DNA from: Acidobacteriota bacterium
GTDB taxonomy: Bacteria > Acidobacteriota > Aminicenantia > Aminicenantales > Saccharicenantaceae
Length of the DNA stretch: 32,857 nucleotides
Direction: 5' to 3'
NCBI GenBank assembly: GCA_029569255.1
Contig: JAKQUO010000058.1
Location: 1 to 32,857, forward strand
Of the stretch, positions 15,857 through 23,272 are shown in pieces. The notes under the pieces were generated by a model. It was not told the origin of the DNA. It did no database searches and was given only the letters and a program-made list of their open reading frames with translations. Position 1 is the first letter of the stretch. Every line of letters starts with the position of its first letter. A program made the position numbers and the translations under genes.

Positions 15857-16553
15857 GGACAGACCCTCTGCGGATGATTGACGTCCGCAGCCGGGCCCGG
15901 GCCCGGACGAAGGCCGAGGCCGAGCGGGTCGGCAAGGACCTGGTCCGGCCCGTCCAGGCGCTGGAGCGCCTGTCCTTTCCGGAAAGGGAGGGCCGGGCCG
16001 GCCGCGGCCCAATCCGGTCCCCGTACTTGTTCACGGTCCGGAGCAGCAGGATGAAGAAGGCCGCGCCGAGGGCCAGGAGGACCGCCGCCGCGAACGCGTG
16101 CCGGCCCCGCAGGTCCCGGGCCGGCGGCAGGAAAGCCAACAGCACCAGGAAGCCGGCGATCACGGTGACGGCGTCGAAGCTGGCCCGCTGCCAATATCCG
16201 CCTCCCAAGTGGAGCCACATGCCGAATTCGTCGAAGGTCAGGGCCAGGCCCACGCCGTAGAGCAGGGCCACGACCTCCAAGCTTCTTTCCCGCTGACGCC
16301 CGAACAGCTGGTAGGCCCCCAGGGCCGCCAGGAGGAAAATGCCGAAATTCAGGTGGTGGACATGGGTCCCCCCGGCGTAGACGAACATGTCGGGCAGTCG
16401 GCGGTCCATGATCAGGAAGATCATGATCCGCAGCCAGGTGAAGGTCAGGAGAAAGGCCACCAGGACCCGCCGGGCGAGGCGTCGCCGCAGGTCCCGGACG
16501 GTCTGCCGGCCGTGCGGCCCGGCCGCGCCCGCGGGGCCGATTCCGTCCGTCAT
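15828..16553 (-). CDS. Polytopic membrane protein with HVHH motif, unknown function
   Basis: A 241-residue protein with about five membrane segments (roughly 28-48, 62-82, 95-112, 125-145 and 155-172) and a long Arg-rich C-terminal tail. Between the first two helices stands GGTHVHHLNFGIFL, a histidine cluster that recurs in uncharacterised actinobacterial and other membrane proteins; its spacing could bind a metal, but this is unproven. A conserved-looking LTFDEFGMWLHLGGGYW lies later. ATG 16551-16553 has AAGGAGGG seven bases upstream; the longer frame to 16607 would start upstream of the promoter's -10 box. The last ~10 residues overlap the ABC ATPase gene on the other strand, and the basic tail from about residue 180 may be less constrained. 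Confidence 0.72.
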   Translation of the reverse strand: MTDGIGPAGAAGPHGRQTVRDLRRRLARRVLVAFLLTFTWLRIMIFLIMDRRLPDMFVYAGGTHVHHLNFGIFLLAALGAYQLFGRQRERSLEVVALLYGVGLALTFDEFGMWLHLGGGYWQRASFDAVTVIAGFLVLLAFLPPARDLRGRHAFAAAVLLALGAAFFILLLRTVNKYGDRIGPRPARPSLSGKDRRSSAWTGRTRSLPTRSASAFVRARARLRTSIIRRGSVLRLSRRPLA

Positions 16554-16578
16554 CGCGTTCCCTCCTTGGGCGAACCTC

Positions 16579-16607
16579 AATCTAGCACCCGGCCCCGTCC
16601 CCGTCAA
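16579..16607 (-). promoter_or_regulatory. Promoter of the HVHH membrane-protein gene
   Basis: On the minus strand TTGACG (16602-16607) and TAGATT (16579-16584) are separated by 17 bp. The predicted start is near 16572, leaving a leader of about 19 bases with the AAGGAGGG ribosome site. Between 16608 and 16760 I see nothing that can be supported. Confidence 0.6.
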
Positions 16608-16760
16608 TCCTCACGGGGGTGGGGCCGTCGAGGCCTTGCGCGCCCGGGACGGTGCGTGAAGTGCTTATGGGCAGAGCGCGAGGGGGCATATTCCCCGGCG
16701 GGTGGGGAACGGACCCGCATGCCGGTTCTCGGCCAATGCGCGGCGGGCGCTTTCATCCAT

Positions 16761-16820
16761 GCGAGCGATGATAGACGAGCGATGCGAGCGATTGACACTC
16801 GTTTCAGGCCGCGGTATCCT
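16761..16820 (+). promoter_or_regulatory. Promoter preceded by three GCGAGCGAT direct repeats
   Basis: TTGACA (16792-16797), a 17-bp spacer and TATCCT (16815-16820) form a promoter for the Tat-exported protein at 16956; the same TATCCT box occurs at 21432. Three copies of (G/A)CGAGCGAT begin at 16761, 16775 and 16784, the last touching the -35 box. They could be activator or repressor sites; which cannot be told. Confidence 0.6.
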
Positions 16821-16845
16821 TCTTGTCGCGGTGGGCCGTTTCGAT

Positions 16846-16899
16846 ACCCGTTTCGGGTCCGTGACCGGCGACGTCGAGCCGGGCCCGAGACGGTCTCGG
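16846..16899 (+). other. Leader hairpins in the 5' UTR of the TIGR04076 gene
   Basis: The ~130-base leader downstream of the promoter at 16815 holds ACCCG-TTT-CGGGT (16846-16858) and CCGAGAC-G-GTCTCGG (16885-16899). The second is a near-perfect palindrome that could act as RNA hairpin or DNA site. No known riboswitch core was recognised. Confidence 0.35.
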
Positions 16900-16955
16900 A
16901 CAGACCCATCGAGTCTCCCTCGCCGGATGAGGACCCAGTCCACAGGAGGCGCGCC

Positions 16956-17348
16956 ATGAACAGAAGGCTTTTCATCCGCAACGCGGCGGCCGTCTCGGCC
17001 GGAGCCGCGGCCGCGATGTCGGCCCCGGGCCGGTTGGGGGCCCAGGCGGACAAGAAGTCCTACGGCTGCCGGCTGACCGTCCTGGAGAGGATGCTGCGCC
17101 AGGACTATGCGGACAAGTACCGGGGAGGCCGGAACGCCGTCTGCGACCGGTTCAAGGACGGGCAGACGTTCCTCACGAACAATCCCTGGGAAATGCCGGC
17201 CGGGTTCTGCGACTGGGCCTGGGCGGATATCCGCGTTTACATCCACGACATCCTGTCCGGGATGATGGACAAGAACGTGGTCTGCTGCACCGACGGCTTT
17301 CGGCCGGTCTTTTTCCTACTGGAACGCGTCGAGATGCCGGGGAAATAG
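16956..17348 (+). CDS. Tat-exported TIGR04076 family protein
   Basis: A 130-residue protein. MNRRLFIRNAAAVSAGAAAAMSAPGRLGAQA is a twin-arginine signal (NRRLFI followed by an Ala-rich core), implying export in a folded, often cofactor-bound, state. The mature part carries the TIGR04076 pattern: an early Cys (YGCRLTVLE), PAGFCDWAWADI, and the late CCTDGFRPVFFLLERV. The spread Cys residues (C38, C63, C84 and the CC pair near 109-110) could bind metal or an iron-sulfur centre. Family function is unknown; most members I recall are cytosolic and lack a signal, so the Tat leader is notable. ATG 16956 has AGGAGG eight bases upstream. Confidence 0.75.
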   Translation: MNRRLFIRNAAAVSAGAAAAMSAPGRLGAQADKKSYGCRLTVLERMLRQDYADKYRGGRNAVCDRFKDGQTFLTNNPWEMPAGFCDWAWADIRVYIHDILSGMMDKNVVCCTDGFRPVFFLLERVEMPGK

Positions 17349-17373
17349 GCTCGCGCGGAGCCCGGGCTGTCGC

Positions 17374-18237
17374 CTACCGCAGGGCGTCCGGATCGATCAC
17401 GCCGCGGGCGACCACGGTCGTCTCGCCCGTCATGCGGACGTCCGTCGCGCCGTCCGCCGCCGGCGTCCACTCGACCGTGATGGGGCGGCCGCCGCTGGTC
17501 ACGACCCGCACCGGCTGTCGCACCAGCCCGCGCCGTTCCGCCACCACCGCCGAGGCGACGGCCCCCGTGCCGCAGGCGAGCGTCTCCGCCTCGACCCCCC
17601 GTTCCCACGTCCGCATCCGGACCGTATGGCCGTCGATGCGGTGGACGAGATCGACGTTGGCCCCCTCCGGCATGACCGCGCCGTGGTAGCGGACCGCGCG
17701 GCCCCAGGAGTGGAAATCGGCCTTCGCGTCGGCGTCCGCCGTCACCGCCACGACGTGCGGCACGCCGACGACGACGCGGTCGAACGCCGTCCCCGCCGGG
17801 TCGTCGGAAAGAGACAGGCCCTCCCCGACGATCCTCGCGTCGACCATCTGCACGGTCACCGTCTTGCCGTCGCCGTGGACCGTCGCCCGGATCGTTCCCG
17901 CGGCGGTCTCGAGCGCGCTCGCGGCCCCGGCGATCCCGGCCTCGAACGCGAACCGCGCGCCGCACATCGCCCCGTTGCCGCACAGGTCGCCGTCCGTCCC
18001 GTCGGCGTTGATGTACCTCCAGCGGTAGTCGGCCTCCCCGCCGGGCTCCTCGATCAGGACGACGCCGTCCGCGCCCAGCCCGAAGTGGGGGCGGCAGACG
18101 GCCCGCGCGAACGCCGCGGCCTCCCCCCCGGGGACCGCTCCCTTCCGATTGTCGACGACGATGAAATCGTTGCCGCCGCCGTGCATCTTGGCGAAAGGGA
18201 CGCCGGGCCTTCGCCCCGGCTCGAGGTCTTTTGTCAC
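17374..18237 (-). CDS. dapF: Diaminopimelate epimerase
   Basis: A 287-residue cofactor-independent racemase that converts LL- to meso-diaminopimelate for lysine and peptidoglycan. FAKMHGGGNDFIVVD at the N-terminus, the first catalytic Cys in CGNGAMCGARF and the second in LACGTGAVASA are all present, and the two halves have the expected pseudo-symmetric layout. The family normally has CGNGAR and HGxGNDF, so small deviations (GGGNDF, GAMC) exist. GTG 18235-18237 overlaps the peptidase TGA as GTGA, which sets the start and implies translational coupling; a longer frame to 18375 is only the peptidase gene read in another frame. Pairing with an M28 peptidase is unusual and could hint at use on peptide-derived substrates. 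Confidence 0.9.
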   Translation of the reverse strand: MTKDLEPGRRPGVPFAKMHGGGNDFIVVDNRKGAVPGGEAAAFARAVCRPHFGLGADGVVLIEEPGGEADYRWRYINADGTDGDLCGNGAMCGARFAFEAGIAGAASALETAAGTIRATVHGDGKTVTVQMVDARIVGEGLSLSDDPAGTAFDRVVVGVPHVVAVTADADAKADFHSWGRAVRYHGAVMPEGANVDLVHRIDGHTVRMRTWERGVEAETLACGTGAVASAVVAERRGLVRQPVRVVTSGGRPITVEWTPAADGATDVRMTGETTVVARGVIDPDALR

Positions 18238-19898
18238 TGCTTGATGTTCTCGTACAGGCTTTTCACCGCCAGGTTGTGCCGGCCTCTCGAGGTCACCTCG
18301 GGATTGACGTCCAGCTTCAGCAAGGCCGGCTTGCCGGCGACCTCCATGGCCGTCAGGTACACCAGGCGCGCGCAACGCCAGACCTTCTTGTAGTCGACGG
18401 CCGCCAGGACGTCGCGCGGCGTGTGGTAGTCGGGGGTGAAGCCGCAGAAGAACCAGACCGAGGGGATGCCGAAGCGGATGTGGGGGTACTGGTCGCTGCG
18501 GAAGTAGACCCGCTGCGGATGGGTGAGATTGGAATAGGCGTAATCGAACCGGAAGTCGAGCCCGTATCGCCGGTTGACCCTGTGGATGGCCTGGTCGAGC
18601 TCGCTGCTCAGGAGGTCCGACCCGACGAGGAAGAGATGGTCCGTCTCGTTCCGGCCCAGCATGTCCATGTTCAAGCAGGCGCTGATCCTCTCGACCGGCA
18701 CCGGGCAGTTGTTGACGAAGTAGTGGGACCCGATATAGCCCCGTTCCTCTCCCGTGAACCAGGCCAGGATGACCGTCCGCCTGGGCCGTTCCGCCGTCAA
18801 GGCCCGGGCGATGCCCATGAGGGCCGCCGTGGCCGTGCCGTTGTCGTCGGCCCCGGCGATGATCTCTCCGTCGGAGATCCCCAGGTGGTCGTAGTGGGCG
18901 CAGACGACGACGTATTCCTTCTTCAGGACCGGGTCGCTTCCCTCCACCTGGGCGACGACGTTGCGGGTGGTGTCGGGACGGACCTCGACCTCCGTATCGA
19001 GGCGGACGCTCCGGCCGGGGACGGGTCCGGCGGCGACGGGGCGGCCGTCCTTCACCGCCTCGAAAAGGCCGGCGATCCCGCTTCTGTCCAGGCCCAGGAC
19101 CGCGGCGGCCGCGGCGTGGTCGATGTGCGCGTTGACGAAAGGCAGGGGAGGGCGGCCCGTTCTCGTCTGGGCCGGGGCCTGCGGGGGCGGGGTTCCCCGC
19201 CTCTGGGTCTCATACTGGATGGCCAGGCGGCCGATGGGGATATCCTCGAAAGTCGCCAGCCCGGCGTCTTTTTTCGCCTGCAGGTCCGGAGGGACGATCG
19301 AGAGCACGGCCGCGGCGCCTCTCTGGCGGATGGCGTTGATCCGGGAGAACAGCCGGAAGGAATAGGTCGATCCCAACTCGAAGCTGTCGCCGGGACGCTG
19401 GGCGTCGAGGATGACCGCGACTTTCCTGTAGAGGTCCAGGTCTTTCAGGTCGTCCCAGCCGCGGTCGGGTTCGCTGATGCCGAGCCCGGCGAACACGACT
19501 TCGCCGGAATAGGACCCCGATTCCGTGAAGTCCCCGCCGAACGACCGGCCGTAGTCGAACACCCGTTCCCCGTCGTCCGTTCTCACCCGCAGCGTCGTGC
19601 GCGGGGCCAGAACGCGGGGAACGGTGATGGGGATGGACTGATAGAAAGAGCCGTCGGCGAGGATCGGTTTCAGCCCGCTGTGCTTGGCCCAGTTGCCCAG
19701 GTACAGGGCGGCGATCTCCAATTCCGGTGACGGCGTCTCGCGCCCGCGGAACTCCTTGGCTCCCAGGAACTCGAGATGATAGCGGATCTCCGCCTCGGTG
19801 ATCGCGGCCGATCCCCTTTTCTGGGAAAAGGCGGGCGGAGCGACCAGGCAAACGAACAGCGCGGCGAAAGCGGCCACCAGGGCAGGCGCTTTTTTCAC
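18234..19898 (-). CDS. Secreted M28-family zinc aminopeptidase with PA-type insert
   Basis: A 554-residue protein with a Sec signal (MKKAPALVAAFAALFVCLVAPPAFSQ). A protease-associated-like segment (about 110-240) precedes and interrupts the M28 catalytic domain (about 310-545). All di-zinc ligands are present: H335 in CAHYDHLG, D351 in GADDNGTA, E384/E385 in FTGEERGYIG, D412 in LNMDMLGRN, and H492 in YHTPRD. It should release N-terminal residues from peptides in the periplasm or outside. The GTG at 19896-19898 has GGGAGGT six bases upstream and begins the signal peptide; the frame to 19979 gives no signal sequence and overlaps the promoter. It is co-transcribed with dapF. Confidence 0.9.
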   Translation of the reverse strand: MKKAPALVAAFAALFVCLVAPPAFSQKRGSAAITEAEIRYHLEFLGAKEFRGRETPSPELEIAALYLGNWAKHSGLKPILADGSFYQSIPITVPRVLAPRTTLRVRTDDGERVFDYGRSFGGDFTESGSYSGEVVFAGLGISEPDRGWDDLKDLDLYRKVAVILDAQRPGDSFELGSTYSFRLFSRINAIRQRGAAAVLSIVPPDLQAKKDAGLATFEDIPIGRLAIQYETQRRGTPPPQAPAQTRTGRPPLPFVNAHIDHAAAAAVLGLDRSGIAGLFEAVKDGRPVAAGPVPGRSVRLDTEVEVRPDTTRNVVAQVEGSDPVLKKEYVVVCAHYDHLGISDGEIIAGADDNGTATAALMGIARALTAERPRRTVILAWFTGEERGYIGSHYFVNNCPVPVERISACLNMDMLGRNETDHLFLVGSDLLSSELDQAIHRVNRRYGLDFRFDYAYSNLTHPQRVYFRSDQYPHIRFGIPSVWFFCGFTPDYHTPRDVLAAVDYKKVWRCARLVYLTAMEVAGKPALLKLDVNPEVTSRGRHNLAVKSLYENIKQ

Positions 19899-19930
19899 GG
19901 TACCTCCCGGCGCGCGGCCGGCGCGCTTGG

Positions 19931-19959
19931 GGATTATATGATATTCGCCGGGTGAAGGG
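19931..19959 (-). promoter_or_regulatory. Probable promoter of the M28 peptidase-dapF pair
   Basis: On the minus strand TATAAT (19931-19936) is a perfect -10 box; 17 bp upstream lies TTCCCT (19954-19959), only three of six to consensus. The weak -35 box suggests an activator or a different sigma factor. Confidence 0.4.
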
Positions 19960-20054
19960 AACACCGAGGACACCGGCACCCTCTCCAGACGGATGGCGTC
20001 GTTGAGGCGGAGGCGGCGGAGGCGGTCGAACCGGTCATGCCCCTCGGCTCCGGA

Positions 20055-21314
20055 TCAGCCGGGCGCGCCCGGTGACGCCCCCGGCGTGTTCTCCGCGGCC
20101 GGTCCCGCGGCCAGAAGGCGCTGGGTCCGGAAAAAGAAGGGGATCGAGGCGGCCTGGGATGCGAGCGAGAACGCGACCAAGACGGGGATCGATATCCCGT
20201 AGAGGATTCCCATGGCCCAGCTGCCGACGAACCAGAACGCTCCGAACCCCGCGTTGAAGACCCCGAAGGCGGTCCCGCGCCTGTCCTTGGGCACGAGCGT
20301 CGTGACCACGGCCTTCAGGATGGATTCCTGGGCGCCCAGGCCGATGCCCCAGAGAACGACCCCCGCCGCGGCCAGGCCGGGCGTTCGGGCCAGAAAGGCC
20401 AGAGGGGCGAAAAAGGCCGAGACCGCCGAGGCGATGATGACGGCGTTCATGCCTGTCCGGTCGTACATCCGGCCGAAAAAGAGGGCGGAAGCCGCGTCCA
20501 CGGCCATCGCCGCGGCGTAAAAAACGGGCACGATGTTGTCGGCGAGGACCCGCGTTCTGACGAAATGGAAGGCCATGAGCGGGAAGTCGGCGAATCCCAT
20601 GGCCAGGAAGGCGATCCCGGCCATGTAGCTCCAATAGCCCGGCCGAAATCCCCCGGCGGTCTTCGGGCCTTCGTCTTTTTCGAACTCCTGGGGCCGGGGA
20701 TATCTCTTCCGGGCGACGAGGAGGAGGGCCATGGTGACGGCGGCCGGAAGGCCCAGGAGGAGGAAGGCGAAGGCATAGGCCGGGAGCTTCTCTTCCTTTC
20801 CCTTCAAGGTCAGGACGGCGAAGAGCATCATCGGTCCGAGGAAGGCGCCGACCTGGTCGAGGGCTTCCTGGATCGCGAATCCCTTGCCGGGCCCGACCTC
20901 CCGGGCCGCGAAGGAGGCCAGGGTGTTTTTCGCCGGATGGCGGATCGCCTTGCCGAAGCGCTCGGCGACGAGAAGGGCGCAGGCGTAGACCCAGCCGAAG
21001 CCGGGGGCCAGGGCCAAGGCGGGGATGGCGATCATGTTGATCGCGTATCCGATGATGGCGATCAGCCAGTACCGCCCCGTCCGGTCGCTGATGATCCCGG
21101 TTATGAGCCGGAGCCCGTAGCCGACGAACTCGCCCAGCCCGGACACGAATCCGATCGTCGCCGCGGACGCGCCCAGGAGGAGAAGATAAGGCCCGATGAT
21201 GCTCCGGGCGCCTTCATAGGTCAGGTCGGAGAACAGGCTGATGACGCCGAGAAAGACAAGGAAGGCGAAGGCGGACCTTCGGCCGTTTCCCCTGGCCTTC
21301 ACTTCGTCCGGCAC
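20055..21314 (-). CDS. Major facilitator superfamily transporter
   Basis: A 419-residue protein with about 12 membrane segments. The loop after the second helix (GIISDRTGRYW) is the MFS motif A, and a related FGRMYDRTGMN begins the second half, giving the expected 6+6 repeat. The substrate is not evident; relatives of this YfcJ-like set are often labelled multidrug or sugar exporters. GTG 21312-21314 follows GAGGAAAGGG and lies about 16 bases after a predicted transcript start, so the long upstream frame is rejected. It stands alone in its transcription unit; the C-terminal tail (AGPAAENTPGASPGAPG) is probably disordered. Confidence 0.87.
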   Translation of the reverse strand: MPDEVKARGNGRRSAFAFLVFLGVISLFSDLTYEGARSIIGPYLLLLGASAATIGFVSGLGEFVGYGLRLITGIISDRTGRYWLIAIIGYAINMIAIPALALAPGFGWVYACALLVAERFGKAIRHPAKNTLASFAAREVGPGKGFAIQEALDQVGAFLGPMMLFAVLTLKGKEEKLPAYAFAFLLLGLPAAVTMALLLVARKRYPRPQEFEKDEGPKTAGGFRPGYWSYMAGIAFLAMGFADFPLMAFHFVRTRVLADNIVPVFYAAAMAVDAASALFFGRMYDRTGMNAVIIASAVSAFFAPLAFLARTPGLAAAGVVLWGIGLGAQESILKAVVTTLVPKDRRGTAFGVFNAGFGAFWFVGSWAMGILYGISIPVLVAFSLASQAASIPFFFRTQRLLAAGPAAENTPGASPGAPG

Positions 21315-21336
21315 GGTCCCTTTCCTCTTGCGGGGG

Positions 21337-21365
21337 AGTATAGCGGAACGTCCCGGAGGCGTCCA
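21337..21365 (-). promoter_or_regulatory. Promoter of the MFS transporter gene
   Basis: On the minus strand TGGACG (21360-21365) and TATACT (21337-21342) with a 17-bp spacer. It fixes the downstream GTG start at 21314 and is divergent from the promoter at 21409. Confidence 0.6.
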
Positions 21366-21408
21366 GCGCCGGCCTGGCCCCGTTTGGCCGGGCCCCGGGC
21401 CCGGGCGC

Positions 21409-21437
21409 TTGACTCTCGGGCGAGGCCGCGATATCCT
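21409..21437 (+). promoter_or_regulatory. Promoter of the Na/Pi cotransporter gene
   Basis: TTGACT (21409-21414), 17 bp, TATCCT (21432-21437). It has the same -10 box as the promoter at 16815. The leader to 21573 is about 129 bases. Unlike the lipid operon, no 11-bp Pho-type repeat is visible here. Confidence 0.6.
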
Positions 21438-21572
21438 CCTTACCCGGCGGGGAAGCGCCGTTCCGGGGTCCGGATGACCGCGCTTCCAAGCCCGCCGCGA
21501 GAGGGAACGTCCTGCTATCCCTGAGACCCGAATCGATCCGGGGCGAGACGGCTCTCCCCATCCGGAGATGAC

Positions 21573-23195
21573 ATGATCGGCTTCGTTCAGATTCTGGGCG
21601 GGTTGGCCCTGTTGCTCTACGGCATCCGTCTCCTGAGCTCGGGCATGGAAAAGCTGACCGGCGGCCAGATCCAGCGCTGGCTGGACCACGTCACCAGCAA
21701 CCGCTTCAAGAGCGCCGGGCTCGGCGCCCTGGCCACGGCCATGATCCAGAGCAGCGGCCTGCTGATGGTCACCATGATCGGGTTGATCAACGCCAACCTG
21801 ATGTCGGTCCAGCAGGCGATCGGCGTCATGCTCGGGCAGGAGATCGGCACGACCCTCACCGCCCAGGTCGTGGCCTTCGATATCGGCAAGTTCAACCTGC
21901 TCTTCGTCGTCCTGGGGATCGTCCTCCTGGAGTTCGTCGAGAACCGCGACTGGAAGAAATACGGCGAGATCGCCATGGGCATCGGCCTGATCTTCACCGC
22001 CATGGGGTTCATGTCCTCGGCCCTCAAGTCGCTGCTGACCATTCCCTGGTTCGCCGGAGGCCTGGAGGTCATCGGGCGCCGGCCGCTGGTGGGCGTGCTG
22101 GCCGGCCTGGTCGTCACCTCTCTCACCCAGAGCAGCACGGCCGTCACCAGCATGACCGTGGCCATGGGGCTGAGCCGGGCGATCACCATCGAAGGGGCGG
22201 TGGGCATCATCCTGGGAGCCAACATCGGCTCCTGCGTCACCGGCTTCGTGGCCTCGCTGCGGCTGTCGCGGGCGGCGCGCCAGGCCTCCCTGGCCCAGAT
22301 CGTCATCAACCTCTTAGGCGTCCTGCTGTTCCTGCCTTTCATCCGCCAGTACGCCGGGCTGATCGGCCTCACCTCCGGGCAGCTGGCCCGGCAGGTCGCC
22401 AACGCCCACACGATCTTCAATCTGATCGTCAGCCTGCTCTGCGTCCCCTTCGTCAGGCAGATCGCCTGGCTGGCCACGCGGCTGGCGCCGGAAAAGGCCG
22501 GCCTCGAGAAGCCCAAGCTGACCCGCTACATCGACGCGAGACAGCTCAGCGTGCCGGCCGTGGCCTTGAGCGAGGCGGTCAGGGAGATGACCGCGCTCGG
22601 CGAGGCGGCCGCCGCCATGGTCGCCGACAGCTGCCAGGCCCTGATCGGGAAGGACCGCGCCAAAGCCGAGAGCGTGATCGCCCGCGAGGATCAATTCGTC
22701 GATCCGGTCTTCAAGCAGATGGTGGAATTCGTCAACCAGCTGCTCCAGGGGGACCATCTGACCCGGAAGCAGAGCCAGCGCTGCTTCCAGATCAAGAACC
22801 TGCTGACCGACATCGAGCGCGTGGCGGACCTTTCCGAGGACATCGCGCAGCTCGCGCTGGAGCGGATCCGGGACGACGTCCCCTTCACGGCCCAGGCGTT
22901 GGGGGAGCTGCGGGAAGCGGGCGGCAAGGCCCAGGAGATCTTCGCGCTCGCCATCCGGGCGTTCGCCGCGGACGACCGGGAGCTCGGCCGGACGGCCTGC
23001 CGCATGGAGAACGAATTCGACCGCCTGTACTGGCAGTTTCGCCAGAACCACATCGACCGTCTCGCGGCCGGCGCCTGCAGCCCGCGGGCCGACGTCATCT
23101 TCACCGAGGCCATGCGCGCCCTGGAGCGCGTCAGCGACCACGCCGACAACATCGGCGTCAGTGTCTCCCGCTCCTCGCCGGACGGAGCCTCCTGA
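21573..23195 (+). CDS. Na/Pi-cotransporter family protein with C-terminal PhoU-like domain
   Basis: A 540-residue protein. Two inverted membrane repeats each carry the QSS signature of PF02690: MIQSSGLLMVTMIGLINANLMS... with GQEIGTTLTAQ, and LTQSSTAVTSMTVAMG with GANIGSCVTG. A helical PhoU-like domain follows (about 335-535), rich in E/R heptads. This NptA/YjbB-type architecture moves phosphate with sodium; in E. coli the YjbB relative exports phosphate, so direction is uncertain. ATG 21573 has GGAG eight bases upstream. The gene may be co-transcribed with the serine hydrolase 77 bp downstream. Together with the Pho-box-like site at 7653 it indicates that phosphate balance matters to this organism. 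Confidence 0.9.
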   Translation: MIGFVQILGGLALLLYGIRLLSSGMEKLTGGQIQRWLDHVTSNRFKSAGLGALATAMIQSSGLLMVTMIGLINANLMSVQQAIGVMLGQEIGTTLTAQVVAFDIGKFNLLFVVLGIVLLEFVENRDWKKYGEIAMGIGLIFTAMGFMSSALKSLLTIPWFAGGLEVIGRRPLVGVLAGLVVTSLTQSSTAVTSMTVAMGLSRAITIEGAVGIILGANIGSCVTGFVASLRLSRAARQASLAQIVINLLGVLLFLPFIRQYAGLIGLTSGQLARQVANAHTIFNLIVSLLCVPFVRQIAWLATRLAPEKAGLEKPKLTRYIDARQLSVPAVALSEAVREMTALGEAAAAMVADSCQALIGKDRAKAESVIAREDQFVDPVFKQMVEFVNQLLQGDHLTRKQSQRCFQIKNLLTDIERVADLSEDIAQLALERIRDDVPFTAQALGELREAGGKAQEIFALAIRAFAADDRELGRTACRMENEFDRLYWQFRQNHIDRLAAGACSPRADVIFTEAMRALERVSDHADNIGVSVSRSSPDGAS

Positions 23196-23272
23196 ATGCC
23201 TCCATGCCGCCCCTCGCCACCGGTATCCATCACGTCCGTGTCCGAGCCATCTCCCCGGAGACCGGGGGCTCC

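Noticed and set aside
23204..23272. Longer N-terminus of the class C serine hydrolase
   Set aside because: Starting at 23204 puts 23 polar residues before the signal peptide; ATG 23273 gives a normal signal.
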